Below are positions 8,601 through 9,226 of a DNA stretch of 9,226 bases, in pieces; position 1 is the stretch's first letter; every line of letters starts with the position of its first letter. The notes beneath the pieces were generated by a model that saw only the letters and a program-made list of their open reading frames with translations, was not told the origin of the DNA and did not search any database. Source of the DNA: Chloroflexota bacterium (GTDB lineage Bacteria > Chloroflexota > Anaerolineae > Caldilineales > Caldilineaceae). The stretch is taken from NCBI GenBank assembly GCA_003577365.1, contig QEUY01000156.1:1-9226 (forward strand), read 5' to 3'. The translations under genes and the position numbers were made by a program.

Positions 8601-9226
8601 GGCTATCTCTACAACACCAGCGCCCACCTCGTCGACCGCCCGCTGTGGGAGAAGCTGTGGGCGGGCGCCACCCCCGGCGGCGGCGCCATCACCACCACCT
8701 GCACCACCTATCCCAGCAGCGATGTGCCCAAGGCCATCCCCAGCAGCGGCACGCCGACCATCTATTCGGACCTGACCATCAGCACCACCGGCACCATTTC
8801 CGATGTGGATGTGCTCAATCTCAACGGCACGCACACCTGGATCAACGACCTGGACTTCAGCCTGACCAGCCCAGCCACCACGGTGGTCATCATGGCCCGC
8901 TCGTGTAGCAGCCAGGACAACTTCAACCTCAACCTGGACGATGAAGCGGCGCCGGGGGCGTGGCCCTGCCCGCCGGTGGGCGGGGGCACCTACCGGCCCA
9001 GCAACCCGCTCTCGGCCTTCGACGGTCAGGACCCCAACGGCACCTGGCGGCTGACGGTGAAAGACTACGTCACCAACGACGGCGGCAGCCTCAACGGCTG
9101 GGGGTTGCGGCTCTGCACCAACACCGAGGGACCGCCTGCCCCCACGGGCAATGAGAAAGCCTTTACCGTCTATGCGTACGACAATGGAGCAGTGGGGGAT
9201 GCACCGACCCAGGGCAACCCGACGCT
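5700..9226 (+). CDS. Giant secreted Rhs/YD-repeat (SpvB-like) protein with embedded P domain, 3' truncated
   Basis: The frame is open to the right edge, at least 1175 residues from GTG 5700. Residues 1-23 form a convincing signal peptide (VRVLVSCCVIVALVLP, then AQA). An Ala/Pro/Glu-rich segment (24-70) and an unrecognised, probably beta-rich domain (about 100-310) follow. Rhs-type sequence starts near 317, with NVSDYQVSLYTGA, SYPIPVPP and the SpvB/Rhs hallmark GWVGIGWNLQSG (about 377-388), then YD-like motifs DTNGNVTKYFYD (about 521-532) and YDSYGNVTQE (941-950). A P/Homo B domain occupies about 1004-1139, and YD-type sequence resumes (AYDNG, APTQGNPT). Rhs proteins build a large extracellular beta-cage that often encloses a C-terminal toxin or adhesion module; that end is outside the window. 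Paired cysteines (CGNFLYDLC, CDAPC, CTVTPSTC, CPSLLSTC) fit an extracellular location. The start is uncertain: no in-frame ATG exists and GTG 5700 lacks a good ribosome binding site. The family call is firm, the start is not. Confidence 0.85.
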   Translation, partial: MRVLVSCCVIVALVLPAAVPAQAASAGQPLAQEEELEQAAPTPEPLPVWPEVSALPQYTPSFDPLPEPASQSLEAAIHAAAAEEATAVDAEAGKLGVLAGTAAAVLTPAGGEVHLGGLQIALRSEPGAVTQPVAVAAEVLPPEQASEWSPVGMAFRLSFAMPSEDGVQASATLAAHQPVSLTLDYSQIPLRYGGSFADRLTLYRVTDCAPDRYAADELSGVDGVAQAAAGEPCRTWTALPGENDPASRRLTVALAPQEEAAEVRGDATPEEQDDGLSGKLDQRLFLPLVADGPAAPAPVGEVLYVLAAAASSQQGTYTATPFANVSDYQVSLYTGAMQTSYPIPVPPSAGGVAPAIALEYDSSSLDGMTTTKNNQPGWVGIGWNLQSGYITRHLKTCYLTQAPGDLCLTGEEFSIVLNGVSSRLVLEGGNIYRLQRDPHWKVVKYTDGGSQHPDAQKEYWWVITPDGMRYRFGGEIDPESGADQDSALYATVYSTGSLYCGNFLYDLCNKVYQWNLDRVEDTNGNVTKYFYDQETNYYAARNDQRADFRKLYVRAGYLNRIEYGHRLGVDAPPPTRVRFVTENRCDAPCTWPTHYYDTPGDLECTVTPSTCSQNAQTFWSKKRLDYVETQYYDPGASAWMSVARYDLAYSFPTPPTDPQGDTSERKLWLASITQRLADGSGGLPAVSYAYTMLANRASFSASGISPLYMPRIHQIETELGGVVSFTYGQSHACNTGSSNHVRRTDDCFYHWFVNGGSSGWVLWNRWKVLQMSQSDSFSANPTQVYTYTYSSPVSHYSNDPALPDWGGSCPSLLSTCAKRTWNDFRGSEIVTVTDSSGAQTEYRFHRGMNGDRNTTSGGTYSASITLSDSTTRSDENWLSGQIVEVRRLTSSSVAKQRTAHWFTAALTAGSGIWGAYFVGVQKQEQTVIDATSKTTRTEYVYDSYGNVTQEILHGDISTTADDRLVERGYLYNTSAHLVDRPLWEKLWAGATPGGGAITTTCTTYPSSDVPKAIPSSGTPTIYSDLTISTTGTISDVDVLNLNGTHTWINDLDFSLTSPATTVVIMARSCSSQDNFNLNLDDEAAPGAWPCPPVGGGTYRPSNPLSAFDGQDPNGTWRLTVKDYVTNDGGSLNGWGLRLCTNTEGPPAPTGNEKAFTVYAYDNGAVGDAPTQGNPT
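8709..9116 (+). other. Proprotein-convertase P domain (P/Homo B) inside the Rhs protein
   Basis: Residues about 1004-1139 of the Rhs protein match the P-domain layout. There is a lead-in YPSSDVPKAIP, a first strand block IYSDLTISTTGTISDVDVLN, the core THTWINDLDFSLTSPATT, and the closing signature NGTWRLTVKDYVTNDGG followed by LNGWGLRLC. In characterised proteins this jelly-roll domain sits C-terminal to a subtilisin-like protease and stabilises it. Here no protease domain is visible, and the domain sits between YD-repeat segments. Confidence 0.85.

Noticed and set aside
6999..8834. Long minus-strand ORF (611 codons), and a similar one at 5622-6878
   Set aside because: Low-complexity Gly/Ala/Val/Arg translations opposite the Rhs gene are antisense shadows of GC-rich codon use. 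The + strand frame has real domains.

Overview
The window is GC-rich (roughly 60 %), with every convincing gene on the + strand. It looks like an environmental bacterium, most plausibly a member of Chloroflexota. That is an inference from gene content: a GNAT-nitrilase fusion, a ChlI/ChlD-type chelatase pair, a DHA2 efflux pump, and a giant secreted Rhs/YD-repeat protein carrying a proprotein-convertase P domain. It also rests on the style of the intergenic inverted repeats. No rRNA, tRNA or marker gene is present to prove it.

Layout. (1) 1-1332: 3' part of a GNAT acetyltransferase / carbon-nitrogen hydrolase fusion gene, followed at once by a 23-bp perfect inverted repeat. (2) 1333-1616: intergenic leader with a TATAAT-like -10 box and a second inverted repeat. 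(3) 1617-3622: a metal-chelatase locus. An AAA+ ChlI-like reading frame ends just after an eight-A run. The -1 frame then continues through an acidic linker into a VWA (ChlD C-terminal) domain. This is the arrangement expected for programmed -1 frameshifting, where one gene yields both the small subunit (346 aa) and the medium subunit (about 668 aa). (4) 3623-3759: intergenic, with a third hairpin. (5) 3760-5286: DHA2-type MFS exporter. (6) 5287-5699: a non-coding stretch with a 10-bp perfect dyad and a strong sigma70-type promoter (TTGACA-N17-TAAAAT). (7) 5700 to the right edge: a very large secreted Rhs/SpvB-like protein, cut off by the window, with a P domain embedded between YD-repeat regions.

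The genes do not form one obvious pathway. The chelatase frames form one transcription/translation unit. The exporter and the Rhs gene each have their own start signals. The observations most worth following are the chlI/chlD frameshift site, the loss of two of the three expected nitrilase triad residues, the Rhs-P-domain architecture, and the promoter/dyad region ahead of the Rhs gene.
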